A stretch of DNA of 64,000 bases. Origin: Bradyrhizobium sp. ORS 285 (GTDB taxonomy: Bacteria; Pseudomonadota; Alphaproteobacteria; Rhizobiales; Xanthobacteraceae). The notes beneath the pieces were generated by a model that worked only from the letters and a program-made list of their open reading frames with translations, searched no databases and was not told where the DNA came from. Numbering within the stretch: position 1 is the first letter of the stretch; each line of letters begins with the position of its first letter. Both the position numbers and the translations under genes were made by a program. Location: NCBI RefSeq assembly GCF_900176205.1, contig NZ_LT859959.1, positions 4,857,001 to 4,921,000 of the forward strand, read 5' to 3'. Positions 63,821 to 64,000 of this stretch are shown here, in pieces.

Positions 63821-64000
63821 ATGAGACATCATCATTGGACATCCGGTCCCTCCCGCTGGGATGAGGACCACCAGCCGCGCGGCTGGGGCCATCGCGAGCG
63901 TCACGGGCGTCACCAGGGGCATCACGGCTTCGACGAGTCCTCCGACGACATCCGCATGGGCGGACGCGGCGGCGGCTTCGGTCCGCGCGGACCAGGCCTG
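63821..64000 (+). CDS. PadR-like regulator, N-terminal fragment (cut by the window end)
   Basis: An open frame of 60 codons runs off the window. It begins MRHHHWTSGPSRWDEDHQ and is rich in His, Gly and Arg (for example GRHQGHHGFDE and GGRGGGFGPRG). Many Bradyrhizobium PadR-family repressors start with such a tail before the winged helix, which would lie beyond base 64000. GGAG lies 10 bases before the ATG. The family call rests on the N-terminal composition and the operator-like promoter. Confidence 0.55.
   Translation, partial: MRHHHWTSGPSRWDEDHQPRGWGHRERHGRHQGHHGFDESSDDIRMGGRGGGFGPRGPGL

Noticed and set aside
1..64000. tRNA, rRNA, insertion-sequence or prophage genes
   Set aside because: No tRNA-like T-arm sequence in the spacers I read, and no transposase, integrase or phage protein was recognised.

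Overview
This 64 kb, GC-rich window carries alphaproteobacterial genes throughout. The haem-PAS kinase FixL, FixJ, a FixK2-type regulator with a conserved cysteine beside its DNA-binding helix, and fixNOQP-fixGHIS point to Bradyrhizobium or a very close relative. Palindromic repeats of the kind common in that genus and a GntR/BioR biotin regulator agree with this. No tRNA, rRNA, CRISPR array, transposase or phage gene was recognised. The window starts just past the end of fixS and stops inside a PadR-type regulator gene.

Region 1 (1-13213) is a microaerobic respiration block. The cbb3 oxidase operon fixNOQP and its assembly operon fixGHIS lie on the minus strand, followed by a UspA-CBS pair. 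On the plus strand come fixL, fixJ, a lone receiver-domain gene and fixK. TTGA-N6-TCAA FixK boxes lie before fixN, fixG and the receiver gene, with an imperfect one before the usp gene. Tandem FixJ-type motifs lie before fixK. The low-oxygen cascade (FixL to FixJ to FixK to the oxidase) can therefore be read from the DNA.

Region 2 (13225-24007) holds an MFS transporter, a PRC-barrel protein overlapping a glycogen-debranching-type glucosidase, an ABC exporter, a GT4 glycosyltransferase, a diguanylate cyclase, and an SdsA-type alkylsulfatase split by a one-base frameshift. Region 3 (24095-29247) is a biotin locus: bioB, bioFDA and the divergent regulator bioR, with BioR-like operators between bioB and bioR. 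Region 4 (29263-32558) has a glycerophosphodiesterase, a CBS protein and a DHA2-type MFS pump.

Region 5 (32699-41452) is a periplasmic redox and sulfur block: a two-subunit molybdenum hydroxylase, a SoxF/FccB-like flavoprotein, soxX-Y-Z-A without soxB or soxCD, a LysR regulator, and a DoxX / Tat-exported DsrE-like / TlpA-like trio. Region 6 (41506-47256) has an NCS2-type permease with a biuret-hydrolase-like cysteine hydrolase, 1.4 kb of repeat-rich DNA without a convincing gene, an HtrA-like protease without a signal peptide, and a secreted thermonuclease-like protein. Region 7 (47445-54105) has a quinol oxidase operon with cyoA, cyoC and cyoD but no cyoB, then a PQQ-type sugar dehydrogenase, a ClC channel with CBS domains and a thiolase. 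Region 8 (54599-64000) has a DctA-type symporter, a PepSY protein, a TetR regulator divergent from a complete RND efflux operon, and the start of a PadR-like gene.

The points most worth following up are the missing cyoB, the exported DsrE-like protein within its sulfur module, the reduced sox set with an atypical SoxY tail, and the frameshifted alkylsulfatase.
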